This document shows, piece by piece, positions 1 to 9,312 of a DNA stretch of 64,000 bases. The notes under the pieces were generated by a model that was not told the DNA's origin, did no database searches, and saw only the letters and a program-made list of their open reading frames with translations. A program made the translations under genes and the position numbers. Origin of the DNA: CAZJYI01 sp964550025. GTDB lineage: Bacteria; Verrucomicrobiota; Kiritimatiellia; UBA8416; CAYOBW01. Position 1 is the stretch's first letter, and each line of letters starts with the position of its first letter. The DNA lies in the NCBI GenBank assembly GCA_964550025.1, contig CAZJYI010000043.1, positions 1 through 64,000 of the forward strand, read 5' to 3'.

Positions 1-127
1 GGGGCCTCGGGCCTCTTCCGCGCTCCGCCCCCCCCCATCGCCAATATGCGGGTCCCCGTTCGGTTTTCGCCAATTACCCACCCCCCCCCCCCCCTAAACC
101 CGCGTTTACCCTTTACCCGTCCGGGGT
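1..127. other. C-rich low-complexity upstream region
   Basis: There is no gene here. The stretch holds two long cytosine runs, 9 C at 28-36 and 14 C at 81-94, just upstream of the symporter gene. Such tracts are unstable in replication and in sequencing. No clear promoter was recognised between them and the symporter start. Confidence 0.6.
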
Positions 128-175
128 GTGTCCCTACACTCCACGGTTCCAAGCGGAAGAAAGGACAGGATTGAC

Positions 176-1945
176 ATGCATCCCATTGACTGGGCCATCG
201 TTGCTCTCTACGTTCTCAGCGCCATCGGCATCGGCGTGCTTTTCACCAAGAAGGCGGGAAACAGCACCGTCGATTTCTTCGTCGCAGGGCGTTCGTTGCC
301 GTGGTGGATTGCGGGCACGTCCATCGTGGCCACGACGTTCTCGGCCGACACGCCGCTCTTCGTCGCGGGGCTGTCCCGCACGACCGGCATCCACGGGAAC
401 TGGTTCTGGTGGAGCGCGGCGATCGGGTCCATTGCCTCGGTCTTCTTCTTTGCCAAACTCTGGCGGCGCACGGAGGCACTGACCGATATCGAGTTTGTGG
501 TGAAACGCTACGAGGCGACGGCCGCCCGCTCTTCACTGCGCGTATTCAGGGTCTTCTACAACGGTGTGTTTGTGAACTGCGTCATCATGGCGTCGGTGAC
601 GCTGGCGATGGCCAAGATCGCGAAGGTGATCCTCAACCTGTCGAACGAGGCGCTGTTCGAGATGCCCCTCTTCGGCCCGGTGACGCCCACCGGGGTTGTG
701 CTGCTCCTCCTGGGCGGCTCCGCGTTGCTGTACTCCGCCCTTTCCGGCCTCTACGGGGTCGTCTACACGGACCTGGTGCAGTTCGTCCTGGCCATGCTGG
801 GCTCCATCGGTCTCGCCGTTATCGTTTACATGGACGCCTCGGGCAACGGCGGCATGATGACGAAACTGGCGGCCTCGCCGGATTTCAAGTCCTCCCTGGT
901 CTGGTTCATTCCCGAGCTCAGCTCGTTCAACCTGCTCACGTTCGCGTTCTTTGTCTACATCTTCGTTGCCTGGTGGGGCGCCGTTCCCTGCGGGGGCTAT
1001 CACGTGCAGCGGCTGCTGGCCACCCGCAGCGAGAAGGACTCCGTACTCGCTTTCCTGTGGTACAATTTCCTGCACTACGTGGTGCGGTCGTGGCCGTGGG
1101 TGACGGTCGGGCTGCTCTCGGTCATCTACTTCCCGGGGCTGGAAGACCCCGAAAGCGCCTTTCCTATGATGATTGACCGGTTTCTGCCAGTGGGGCTCAA
1201 AGGCGTGATGGTGGCCTCGCTGCTCGCCGCCTTCATGAGCACACTCGACACGCATCTCAACTGGGGCACCTCGTACCTGATCAACGACTTCTATCAGCCT
1301 TTCCTTGCCAAAGGAAAGGGCGCGCACCACTATGTCGTGGCGTCGCGTGTCTGCATGGTCCTGCTGACCCTCGTGGCCCTCCTCGTGTCGACGCGGCTCC
1401 CGACGATCCGTGACGCCTACACGCCCCTCGCCCTGGTGGGGGGGGGCGTGGGGACGGTGATGATCGCCCGCTGGTACTGGTGGCGGGTGAACCCCTGGTC
1501 GGAGATTACCGCGATCGTGTGCTCGCTCGTGATCGGAAACATCCTGGCCTTTGCCCTGCCGAACGTGCCCGGCCCCGAGCCGTGGGACCTGTACACCGTA
1601 CGTCTGCTGATCACCATCGTCACCGTCGGGATTCTGTGGGTGATGGTGACCGTGCTGACGTCGAAGACGCCGCGCGAACAGGACAAGGCGTTCTATACGC
1701 GCATGCGGATGGCCGGTCCCGGTTGGCGGCGGGTTGCGGAAGAGACCGGTGTCGAACCCATCAGGGGTGAGTTGCTCGACAGCACGGTGGCCTGGCTGTC
1801 GTGCACGCTGCTGCTCTTCGGTCTCCTGCTCGGCATTGGCAAGCTGCTCTTCCACCAGTGGGCGGCGGGGAGCGCGTACGTACTCGTGGCCGCGCTGTCG
1901 GGCTGCGTGCTCAAACGGCAGATGGGGAAGATCCGGTTCATGTGA
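176..1945 (+). CDS. sodium:solute symporter (SSS family)
   Basis: This is a multi-pass inner-membrane transporter of about 589 residues. It looks like a member of the sodium/solute symporter family, which imports sugars, organic acids or similar solutes with Na+. Many hydrophobic helices run along the whole length. The N-terminal DWAIVALYVLSAIGIGVLF helix and the FFVAGRSLPWWIAGTSIVATTFSADTP stretch are split here only for description and are typical of the family; the FMSTLDTHLNWG region matches its conserved core. I start at ATG 176 rather than at an upstream in-frame GTG (128), because AGGA at 167-170 is correctly spaced and the extra residues are hydrophilic. The LacI regulator, sulfatase and glycosidase genes downstream suggest a sugar or sugar-acid substrate. 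That is inference; the substrate cannot be read from sequence. Confidence 0.9.
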   Translation: MHPIDWAIVALYVLSAIGIGVLFTKKAGNSTVDFFVAGRSLPWWIAGTSIVATTFSADTPLFVAGLSRTTGIHGNWFWWSAAIGSIASVFFFAKLWRRTEALTDIEFVVKRYEATAARSSLRVFRVFYNGVFVNCVIMASVTLAMAKIAKVILNLSNEALFEMPLFGPVTPTGVVLLLLGGSALLYSALSGLYGVVYTDLVQFVLAMLGSIGLAVIVYMDASGNGGMMTKLAASPDFKSSLVWFIPELSSFNLLTFAFFVYIFVAWWGAVPCGGYHVQRLLATRSEKDSVLAFLWYNFLHYVVRSWPWVTVGLLSVIYFPGLEDPESAFPMMIDRFLPVGLKGVMVASLLAAFMSTLDTHLNWGTSYLINDFYQPFLAKGKGAHHYVVASRVCMVLLTLVALLVSTRLPTIRDAYTPLALVGGGVGTVMIARWYWWRVNPWSEITAIVCSLVIGNILAFALPNVPGPEPWDLYTVRLLITIVTVGILWVMVTVLTSKTPREQDKAFYTRMRMAGPGWRRVAEETGVEPIRGELLDSTVAWLSCTLLLFGLLLGIGKLLFHQWAAGSAYVLVAALSGCVLKRQMGKIRFM

Positions 1946-1953
1946 GGGGAGTG

Positions 1954-2081
1954 GCGAGTTACCGGGTATCAGTTATCGGTTATTGGGCGCAGAGGGCAAG
2001 GTCCAGCCCTTCACGCCGTGCTGCGCCAGGAAGATCCGCAACCGATAACCAGTAACGAATAACCAGCAACAGGCAACCAGC
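1954..2081. repeat. inverted heptanucleotide repeats, ATCGGTT/AACCGAT type
   Basis: After the symporter stop come about five degenerate 7-bp units on the + strand (ATCAGTT, ATCGGTT; 1954-1988). After a spacer come six units of the reverse complement (AACCGAT, AACCAGT, AACCAGC; 2040-2081). GTTATCGGTT at 1972-1981 pairs exactly with AACCGATAAC at 2040-2049. The right array ends at the base before the LacI GTG start, and no strong Shine-Dalgarno is left there. The block could fold as a hairpin between the two genes. Confidence 0.65.
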
Positions 2082-3092
2082 GTGACAGTCCGCATATCAG
2101 ACGTTGCCGAGGAAGCGGGGGTCAGCCGGCCCACGGCCAGCCTGATCCTGCTCGGGAAGGGCGAACGCTATGCCGCGGAAACTCAGAAGCGTGTGTTGGC
2201 CGCGGCCGAGAAGCTCAACTACAGGCCCAACATCCTGGCAGACAGTTTCCGTGAGCAGCGCTCGTTCCTCGTCGGCGTGCTCTGCAGCGGCGTCAACTAC
2301 AACCACAACACCGACCTGCAGAGGGCAATCCAGTCCGCCCTGCTCGAACGCGGCCTTGCCCCCATCACCTTTACGCACACCGGCCTGGAGGAGGAACTGG
2401 CCTGCCTCGACGCCTGCATGAGCCGCAGGGTGGACGGTCTCATCGTCAACGCCGCCGTGGATCGGGACGGTTCGACCAATGCCGCGCGGCTGGCCGAGAT
2501 CGGGGCCGGGCTGCCGACCGTGGAGATCTTCGGCCGCTTCATAGCGGGCGTGCCGTCAATCCTGTTTGACTACCGGGCGGCCGGCCGGTTGGCCGTGGAG
2601 CGCCTCGTGCAGGAAGGGCATCGGTCGATCGCACTGTACGTTCACGAGGAGTATCGCCGTGGCGAGGACGGGTCGGGCCTGTACTGGACGGCGTGGGAAG
2701 AGTGGCAGGGCTACACGGGGGCCATGGCGGACGCGGGTCTGTCCCCCGTCGTGGTGACACACTCACTGGCAGAGGATCTGACGTCTCCCGGTGACCGCTA
2801 CGCACAGGCTTTGGAGAGTGTGGAGCGACTCGTTCATCACGGGTCGCAACCCACGGCGGCATTGTGTCTCGGCCCGGATGACGCCGAGGCCCTGATGCTC
2901 TACACCGAGCGGGTCAGGGGGGAGATGTCGATCGTGACGATGGGGACCAGTGCTGTTCTTTCCGTTGCGCGTGACCGCGTGCACACGATGGTGACGCCGG
3001 TCCGGGAAGTGGGGGAGCGTGCTGTGGCCGCTGTCTGCGAGCTTGGCGAGGGCCGTGACGTTCCCGACCACGCGCTGGCTCCGAGCTGGTGA
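2082..3092 (+). CDS. LacI-family transcriptional regulator
   Basis: This 336-residue protein has a LacI-type helix-turn-helix at residues 1-50 (ISDVAEEAGVSRPTASLIL, followed by the YAAETQKRVLAAAEKLNYRPN hinge side, split here) and a periplasmic-binding-protein-like ligand domain from about residue 60 to the end. Members bind operator DNA as dimers and respond to a sugar or sugar derivative. The start is GTG 2082, which abuts a heptanucleotide repeat array. Lying between a symporter and a run of sulfatase, glycosidase and CotH genes, it is a good candidate local regulator of polysaccharide use. No operator could be assigned with certainty. Confidence 0.9.
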   Translation: MTVRISDVAEEAGVSRPTASLILLGKGERYAAETQKRVLAAAEKLNYRPNILADSFREQRSFLVGVLCSGVNYNHNTDLQRAIQSALLERGLAPITFTHTGLEEELACLDACMSRRVDGLIVNAAVDRDGSTNAARLAEIGAGLPTVEIFGRFIAGVPSILFDYRAAGRLAVERLVQEGHRSIALYVHEEYRRGEDGSGLYWTAWEEWQGYTGAMADAGLSPVVVTHSLAEDLTSPGDRYAQALESVERLVHHGSQPTAALCLGPDDAEALMLYTERVRGEMSIVTMGTSAVLSVARDRVHTMVTPVREVGERAVAAVCELGEGRDVPDHALAPSW

Positions 3093-3103
3093 GCGTAGGT
3101 CAG

Positions 3104-3113
3104 TATTCGAATA
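3104..3113. promoter_or_regulatory. short palindrome upstream of the CotH gene
   Basis: TATTCGAATA is a perfect 10-bp palindrome in the 39-bp gap between the LacI gene and the CotH gene. The surrounding AT-rich bases (GATACAT) could also serve as a -10 element. It is a candidate LacI-family operator by position only. Confidence 0.2.
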
Positions 3114-3131
3114 TGTGATACATTTGCCCAT

Positions 3132-6100
3132 ATGCGCAACCTGTTCCTCAACATCGTCTTCGCCACCTTCGTGCTTGCCGCCGATCCACCCGCGCAGGCC
3201 GGCTTCGCGCCCGTCATCACCGAGTTCATGGCGGCCAACGAGGACTCCATCCGTGACGAGGACGGCGACCGCCCCGACTGGATCGAGATCTGCAACACCG
3301 GGGATACGGCCGGCAATCTCAACGGGTGGTACCTGACCGACTCTGCCGCCGACCTGGCGGAATGGGCGTTCCCCGATACCCCGTTGGCCGCGGGTGCGTA
3401 CCTCGTTGTCTTCGCCTCGGGCAAAAACCGCCGTGTGAGTGGCGGCGAGCTGCACACGAGCTTCAAGCTGGGCGTGACCGGCGAGTACCTCGCCCTGGTG
3501 CGGAGCGACGGCTCGACCGTCGTCTCGGAATACGCCCCGGCGTACCCGGCCCAGCTCGCCGGCGCGTCCTACGGCTTGGGGATGGTTGTCACAGAGAAGG
3601 TGTTCGTGGCGAGCTCGGCCGCGTGCGAGGTGCTCGTGGCGACCGACGATGCCCTGGGCCGCTCGTGGACCGGACACGATTTCGTGTCCGGCGGCGGGTG
3701 GTTGAACGGCACGGCGGGAGTGGGGTACGACCTGGGCGGCACTCCTTCGGCCGGTCTCGTGGCGCACTGGCCGCTGGACGAAACCTTCGGGGAGGCCACG
3801 ATTGCCGATGTGACCGGCAACGGGTACGGCGGGGTCGCCAACGGGGGCACGACGTTGGGCTCCAACGGAGCGACCTCGCGGACGGCAACGGGGGCGACTT
3901 TCAACTCCGGCGGTATCGATGTTCCCTACAACGATGCCCTCAACCCCGCCAGCTTTACGGTGGTCGTATGGTCGCGGCCCGCCACCGCCGGCAGCGGCCA
4001 CCGCTCGGTGATCACGTCGCGGCGGTCCAGCGGCGGCCACTACGACGGGTACATCATCTACGTGAATCCGGCGAACTCCTGGGAGTTCTGGACCGGTGAC
4101 GGCAACGGATGGCGTTCTCTCGGCGGTCCGGCGGTCGCGCTGGACACCTGGACGCACCTGGCGATCTCTTACGACAGCGCTACGCAGACCAAGCGCTTCT
4201 ACATCAATGGCTCGCTGCACGATTCCACGACCTCGCAGGGCTATAGCCCGAACCCGTCATCCGGTCTGCACATCGGCTCCGGCGGCGACGCCGGAACACA
4301 GTATCGTTTCCGTGGCGACATCGACGACGTGGCCCTGTTCAACACGGTTCTCGAAGAAGCCGACGTCCGCAGCGCTATGACCAACAGCATTCCCGAGTCC
4401 GGGACGGTTGACTACTCCGGGCTGATTGGCCTGGACGTGGGCGGGGCGATGCACGACCGTAACGCCTCGGCCTACGTCCGATTTCCCTTTGTGCCGGAGC
4501 AAGGAGCGAGTCTTTCGGGGTTGCGGCTGCGCCTCAAGTACGACGATGGCTTCCTGGCCTACCTCAACGGGCAGCTTGTGGCCTCGCACAACGCCCCGGG
4601 CACGCCGCGGTTCGATGCAACGGCCACCGCAATGAACCCGGACGCCGGCGCCGTGTTGTTCGAGGAGTTCAACCTCTCGAGCGATCTCGGGCTGCTTCGT
4701 GACGGCACCAACGTCCTGGCCGTCCAGGGGTTGAACATCGCCAGCGACAACGCAGATTTCCTCATCGTTCCGGAGCTGGTCGGCACCACGGCAGCGACAA
4801 TCGTGCCCGGTGAGGTGGGCTACTTCGCCGTGCCGACACCCGGGGCGGAGAACGCCTCCTCGTCGAGTGAGATTGGCCCCTGGATCTCCGACGTCGGCCA
4901 CGTGCCGGCTGTGCCGTCGGCGACCGAGAGCGTTGTCGTGACAGCGTTGGTGGCGGAGACCTTTCAGCCCGTGGGGTCGGTCACGCTGCACTACCGCGCC
5001 ATGTACGAGGCCGAGTCGTCGGTACCAATGGCGCACGCCGGCGACGGCGTCTACACGGCGACCATTCCCGCCGGAACGGCGAATCCCGGCGAGATGCTGC
5101 GCTATCGCATTGTCGCCGACGACACGAGCAGCAACCACATGACCGCGCCGATTTTCGTCGACCGAACCGGTGTCAAGCAGTCCTCCGAGTATTTCGGTAC
5201 GATGGTCCGGGATCCGTCGGTGAGCAGCGCTCTGCCGATATTTCATTGGTGGACGCAGAGCTACTCCGCCAGTCACAGCCGCGCCGGCGCGCGGGCGTGC
5301 GTGTTCTTCAACGGCGAGTTCTATGAGAACATCTTCGTTCGCGAGCGTGGCCAGGCGACAAACTCCGGTTCCCAGAAATTCATCTTCGGTAATGCGCGTC
5401 CGCTCTTCGTGAACGAAAGACTGGGACGCGTGCGAGAGTGCAACATGAATGCCCAGGGCGTTGATTCCTCCTACATCCGGCAGACCCTCGCGTTCCGGTT
5501 GTTTGCCGAAACCGGGATGCCGGCGTCGGAGTCGTTCCTGGTGTGGATGCGCGTCAACGGCGGGAGTGACCGTGTGGGCGTCTTCATCGAACAGGTCGAC
5601 GACGAGTTTCTCGACCGTCACGGATTGGACGAACAGGGCTCTCTCTACAAGTTCGTGCAGAAACGGAACCTGAACCCGGGGCTGAGCGAGCAGCCGGACG
5701 GGACCGAGAAGAAGATCCCCGAGGATGACGCCGATTTCTCCGACCTGCAGACGCTCATCGACGGGCTGGCGCTGGCGGACAAGGACGCGCAGCACGACTT
5801 CGTGTTTGACCATTTCAACCTGCCCGAGACGATCAGCTACCTCGCCGTGCGCGCCATCATCCAGGACTGCGACGATGTTCGAAAGAACTTCTACATGCAT
5901 CGCGATTCAAACGACACGGGCGAGTGGCGCATCTTCCCGTGGGACAAGGATTTCACTTACGGCATACTCGGCGACGGCGGGACGTACGCCACACACCCGT
6001 TCATGGGCGACTATGTTCATCGCAAACAGAACGCCAACCAGTGGAGCCGCCTTTTCGAGGCCTTCTACAACCTCCCGTCGACACGCGACATGTTCAGGCG

Positions 6101-7757
6101 CCGCACCCGCACGCTGATGGACACCTACCTGCGGCCTCCCGGAACGCCGGCCGGCGAGGCGTGGCTCGAGCGGGAGGCGAGTGCGCTTTTCACCCCGGCC
6201 GACCCGCACCTCGGCAGCGGCGCGAGTTCTTCGTACAGTGGTGTGCAGGGGTACTTCCCCACCAAGCGCGCCAACTTGTACGTGGCCCACCATGAAGACC
6301 AACTACCCGCCGATGTTGCCGGCATCCCCGGCGCGCAGGCGATGGATGTCGTGGTGCGGTTCGGTGACTACGAGAAGAGTCCCGCTTCCGGCAACCAGGA
6401 CGAGGAGTACGTGCAGCTTGTCAACACCAACGCATCGCCGCCGGGCTACGAATCCAACGACTGGCTGGAGTTATTCAACGCAACGTCCGTAACTGTGTCC
6501 CTGGGCGACTGGTATCTCTCGGACGATGTCGCGGACCTGAAGAAGTGGGCCATCCCCGCCACGAACAGCATGGTGCCCGGGGGCTGGGCCGCCTTTGACG
6601 AAATCAGCGGGTTCCACAACCCGACCAACACCGGGTTCGGGCTCAACAAGGCCGGTGAGCAGGTCTTTCTCTCGTACCTGCCCGGAACGGCGCAGGACCG
6701 CGTGGCCGATGCCCTGCGTTTCGAGGGCCAGGCAAACGGGGTGACGTTGGGACGTTTCGAGGACGGAGAGGCGCACTGGCTGGCGACCGTCCCCACCCGG
6801 GGCGCCGCCAATGCACTCGCCGGGCCCCGCGTTGTGATCGGCGAGCTCATGTACCACCCGGCCCCTACGGACGTGAACCCGGAGAACAACACAAACGACG
6901 AATACGTCGAACTCCACAATCCGCGCGATTCCACCGAGCTCCTGTGGACTGCCGCCGGGGTCTGGCGTGTCAGCGGGGACATAGCCTATGCCTTTCCGTC
7001 AAACAGCGCGCTGTCGGCGAAGGCGCGTGTGCGCCTCGTTCCTTTCGACCCGCAGACCAACCACGCGGCGCGCGGCGCGTTCCTGGCCGCACACGGACTG
7101 ACCAACGGTCAGGTCGCGCTGCTGGGACCTTACTCGGGCCAATTAGACAACGAGGGTGGGCGCGTGTCCCTGGAGTACCCGCAGGCGCCGGATATCGCCG
7201 GGGAAGGCGTTTCCTGGGTCGTCGTGGACGAGGTTACGTATTTCGACGCCCCGCCCTGGCCGTCCGGGGCGGATGGGACAGGCATTCCGCTCAAGCGCTA
7301 TGCCCTGAGCGGGTCCGGGAACGACCCCGCGGGCTGGGGCTTGCCCCGGTACGACCGCGACGGCGACGGTCTGCCCGATGCCTGGGAGACGGAGTACCTG
7401 GGCGGGACAAACGCGGCGCCCGGTGGCCACGGGGATGCCGACGGCATGACCAATGGCGAGGAGTACGGCGCCGGCACGGACCCGGCCGATCCGTTCAGTG
7501 CGTTCCGAGTCGAGATGGCAAGCAGCAACGGTTCCCTTGCTGTGAGTTTCACGGCCCGTGAAGCCAAGGGTGCGGGATACGATGGCTTGAAACGGTACTT
7601 CGATCTGGAATACGCTCCGGATCTGCCCAGTGCCGGTTGGCGGCAGGTGGTGAGTCTCACCAACATTCTCGGAAGGGACCAGGTTGTCAGGTTCGCTGGT
7701 CCCACGAACCGCGCCGCGAGCTTCCGCGCCCGGGCGTGGCTGGAACAGAAGGAGTGA
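3132..7757 (+). CDS. secreted CotH-kinase / lamin-tail / LamG protein
   Basis: This is a 1541-residue exported protein. A signal peptide covers residues 1-23. A lamin-tail domain (about 24-150) is followed by a LamG/concanavalin-like domain (about 210-420, GLVAHWPLDE start). A CotH-type kinase-like domain spans about 690-1045 with its hallmark WRIFPWDKDF near residue 932. Two more lamin-tail domains follow (about 1085-1230 and 1235-1390). The end carries calcium-binding-like repeats (DRDGDGLPD near 1408, DADGMTNGEE near 1436) and a final beta-rich module. CotH domains phosphorylate proteins in spore coats; in this lineage they sit in large surface proteins of unproven role. No good Shine-Dalgarno precedes ATG 3132. 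The C-terminal module resembles those of the proteins at 47683, 49793 and 60105. Confidence 0.85.
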   Translation: MRNLFLNIVFATFVLAADPPAQAGFAPVITEFMAANEDSIRDEDGDRPDWIEICNTGDTAGNLNGWYLTDSAADLAEWAFPDTPLAAGAYLVVFASGKNRRVSGGELHTSFKLGVTGEYLALVRSDGSTVVSEYAPAYPAQLAGASYGLGMVVTEKVFVASSAACEVLVATDDALGRSWTGHDFVSGGGWLNGTAGVGYDLGGTPSAGLVAHWPLDETFGEATIADVTGNGYGGVANGGTTLGSNGATSRTATGATFNSGGIDVPYNDALNPASFTVVVWSRPATAGSGHRSVITSRRSSGGHYDGYIIYVNPANSWEFWTGDGNGWRSLGGPAVALDTWTHLAISYDSATQTKRFYINGSLHDSTTSQGYSPNPSSGLHIGSGGDAGTQYRFRGDIDDVALFNTVLEEADVRSAMTNSIPESGTVDYSGLIGLDVGGAMHDRNASAYVRFPFVPEQGASLSGLRLRLKYDDGFLAYLNGQLVASHNAPGTPRFDATATAMNPDAGAVLFEEFNLSSDLGLLRDGTNVLAVQGLNIASDNADFLIVPELVGTTAATIVPGEVGYFAVPTPGAENASSSSEIGPWISDVGHVPAVPSATESVVVTALVAETFQPVGSVTLHYRAMYEAESSVPMAHAGDGVYTATIPAGTANPGEMLRYRIVADDTSSNHMTAPIFVDRTGVKQSSEYFGTMVRDPSVSSALPIFHWWTQSYSASHSRAGARACVFFNGEFYENIFVRERGQATNSGSQKFIFGNARPLFVNERLGRVRECNMNAQGVDSSYIRQTLAFRLFAETGMPASESFLVWMRVNGGSDRVGVFIEQVDDEFLDRHGLDEQGSLYKFVQKRNLNPGLSEQPDGTEKKIPEDDADFSDLQTLIDGLALADKDAQHDFVFDHFNLPETISYLAVRAIIQDCDDVRKNFYMHRDSNDTGEWRIFPWDKDFTYGILGDGGTYATHPFMGDYVHRKQNANQWSRLFEAFYNLPSTRDMFRRRTRTLMDTYLRPPGTPAGEAWLEREASALFTPADPHLGSGASSSYSGVQGYFPTKRANLYVAHHEDQLPADVAGIPGAQAMDVVVRFGDYEKSPASGNQDEEYVQLVNTNASPPGYESNDWLELFNATSVTVSLGDWYLSDDVADLKKWAIPATNSMVPGGWAAFDEISGFHNPTNTGFGLNKAGEQVFLSYLPGTAQDRVADALRFEGQANGVTLGRFEDGEAHWLATVPTRGAANALAGPRVVIGELMYHPAPTDVNPENNTNDEYVELHNPRDSTELLWTAAGVWRVSGDIAYAFPSNSALSAKARVRLVPFDPQTNHAARGAFLAAHGLTNGQVALLGPYSGQLDNEGGRVSLEYPQAPDIAGEGVSWVVVDEVTYFDAPPWPSGADGTGIPLKRYALSGSGNDPAGWGLPRYDRDGDGLPDAWETEYLGGTNAAPGGHGDADGMTNGEEYGAGTDPADPFSAFRVEMASSNGSLAVSFTAREAKGAGYDGLKRYFDLEYAPDLPSAGWRQVVSLTNILGRDQVVRFAGPTNRAASFRARAWLEQKE

Positions 7758-7778
7758 TTGCGATTGCGGTTGACACGG

Positions 7779-7802
7779 TTCCACACCTTACAAGGTGTGG
7801 AA
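7779..7802. terminator. perfect hairpin between CotH and sulfatase genes
   Basis: An 11-bp perfect stem (TTCCACACCTT / AAGGTGTGGAA) with a 2-base apex lies 21 bases after the CotH stop and 39 bases before the sulfatase GTG. There is no U-run after it, so it may be an mRNA-processing or stability hairpin rather than a true terminator. Confidence 0.45.
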
Positions 7803-7841
7803 GTGGGCAACGTGGGTACGGGCTTGTTACAGGAGACCATT

Positions 7842-9242
7842 GTGAATACCAGGCGGAGCTTTCTGAAGACGTCCTTTGCCGGATCGCTGGCGATGGTGAC
7901 GAGTGCGTGGGCTGCCCCGACCACCCGTCCCAACGTGCTCTTTGTCTTCACCGACGATCAGCGTTTCGACACCATTGCGGCGCTCGGCAATCCACACATC
8001 AAGACACCCAACCTCGACCGCTTGGCGCGGCGCTCGTTCGTGTTCCGCAACGCCTACAACTTCGGCGGGAACTCCGGGGCGGTCTGCATTCCAGCGCGCA
8101 ACATGGCCATGACCGGGAAGGTCTTCTTCCGCTTCGACGCGGGGACGCGCGACAAGGGGCTCGGCCCCACCTTCCCCAAATCGATGCGCACGGCGGGATA
8201 CGAGACGTTTTACCGGGAGAAGAGCGGCAGTGCGAACCTGCCGCATATCCGGAAGCAATTCGACCATCGCAAGGATATCCACATGGTCAACGCGCTTCGC
8301 ACGGGACGCGCGGCGAAGGGCATCGTGGATGACGCGATTGCGTTCATGACCACGGGTCGCGACAAGTCGAAACCGTTCTTCATGTATCTCGGGTTCCCCT
8401 GCCCTCACGATCCGCGGTGGGCGGGACGCAGGTTCCGGGCATTGTACGATCCGGCGAAGCTGCCTATTCCGCCAAACTACAAACCGGTCCACCCCTGGAA
8501 CATTGGCGACATGACCATCCGGGATGAACGTCTCGAGAAGTGGCCCCGGACGGAAGATGCCATCCGCCGCCATCTGCACGACTACTACTCGCTCATCTCC
8601 AGCATGGACTTCGATGTCGGGCGGCTGCTGGACACGTTGGACGAATTGGCACTGACCGGGAACACGATCGTCATCTTCTCCTCCGACCAGGGCCTTGCCC
8701 TCGGTAGCCACGGGCTGATGGGCAAGCAGAGCGTCTACGAGGATGTGCAGAAGGTGCCGTTTCTCGTTTCGGGCCGCGGTATCCCCAAGGGCGAATCAGC
8801 GGCGCTGGCCTATGTCCACGATATCTTCCCCACCGTCTGCGAGTTGATCGGCGCGGGAGTGCCGGCCGGGATCGACGGCAAGAGCCTCGTGCCGGTGATT
8901 CGGGGCGCCCGACCGCAAGTGCGCGACAGGCTCATGCTGGCCTACAAGAACTCGCAACGCTCGATACGGGACGGGCGGTGGAAACTGATCCGCTTCCCGC
9001 AGATCAACCGCACGCAGCTCTTCGACCTCGCCGCCGACCCGCGCGAGACGTGTGACTTGGCCGCGGATCCGAAGAACGCCGCGATTGTGGAACGGCTGAT
9101 GGCGAGATTGGCCGAAGAACAGAAACGCTACGGAGACAAGGTGCAGTTGACCGCGGCGAAGCCGCTGCCCGCAGCGTTCAAGCACCCGACGAACAAACTG
9201 AAGACAGCCTATCCGGCCGGCGGACCGGCGCCGGGAGAGTAG
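7842..9242 (+). CDS. Tat-exported sulfatase
   Basis: This 466-residue enzyme looks like a type I sulfatase that hydrolyses sulfate esters, probably on sulfated glycans. The formylglycine signature CIPAR puts the modified Cys at about residue 82. Metal-binding motifs include NVLFVFTDDQRFD near the N-terminus and FSSDQGLALGSHGLMGKQS near residue 285. The start is GTG 7842: AGGAG at 7831-7835 is well placed, and it gives the twin-arginine leader VNTRRSFLKTSFAGS. The next ATG-like frame upstream would spoil that leader. Cys-type maturation would need a formylglycine-generating or anSME enzyme, which is not in this window. The stop TAG lies inside a GTAG palindromic repeat. Confidence 0.92.
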   Translation: MNTRRSFLKTSFAGSLAMVTSAWAAPTTRPNVLFVFTDDQRFDTIAALGNPHIKTPNLDRLARRSFVFRNAYNFGGNSGAVCIPARNMAMTGKVFFRFDAGTRDKGLGPTFPKSMRTAGYETFYREKSGSANLPHIRKQFDHRKDIHMVNALRTGRAAKGIVDDAIAFMTTGRDKSKPFFMYLGFPCPHDPRWAGRRFRALYDPAKLPIPPNYKPVHPWNIGDMTIRDERLEKWPRTEDAIRRHLHDYYSLISSMDFDVGRLLDTLDELALTGNTIVIFSSDQGLALGSHGLMGKQSVYEDVQKVPFLVSGRGIPKGESAALAYVHDIFPTVCELIGAGVPAGIDGKSLVPVIRGARPQVRDRLMLAYKNSQRSIRDGRWKLIRFPQINRTQLFDLAADPRETCDLAADPKNAAIVERLMARLAEEQKRYGDKVQLTAAKPLPAAFKHPTNKLKTAYPAGGPAPGE

Positions 9243-9290
9243 CGCCCCGCTCCTGCGGGGTGACAAGTTGCGCCGATTTCCGGTCGGCGC
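9239..9290 (+). repeat. REP-like GTAG repeat, two hairpins
   Basis: GTAG at 9239 is followed by the hairpin CCCCGC-TCCT-GCGGGG, the linker TGACAAGT, and a second hairpin with a GCGCCGA/TCGGCGC stem. The sulfatase stop codon TAG is part of GTAG. The same linker and architecture recur at 23062, and related units occur at 11685 and 17958. Confidence 0.7.
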
Positions 9291-9312
9291 GGTAGACAGG
9301 GAGGACAAACCG

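Noticed and set aside
533..1855. 440-codon minus-strand frame opposite the symporter
   Set aside because: Low-complexity His/Arg/Gln-rich translation, no homology, and the + strand is clearly a multi-helix transporter.
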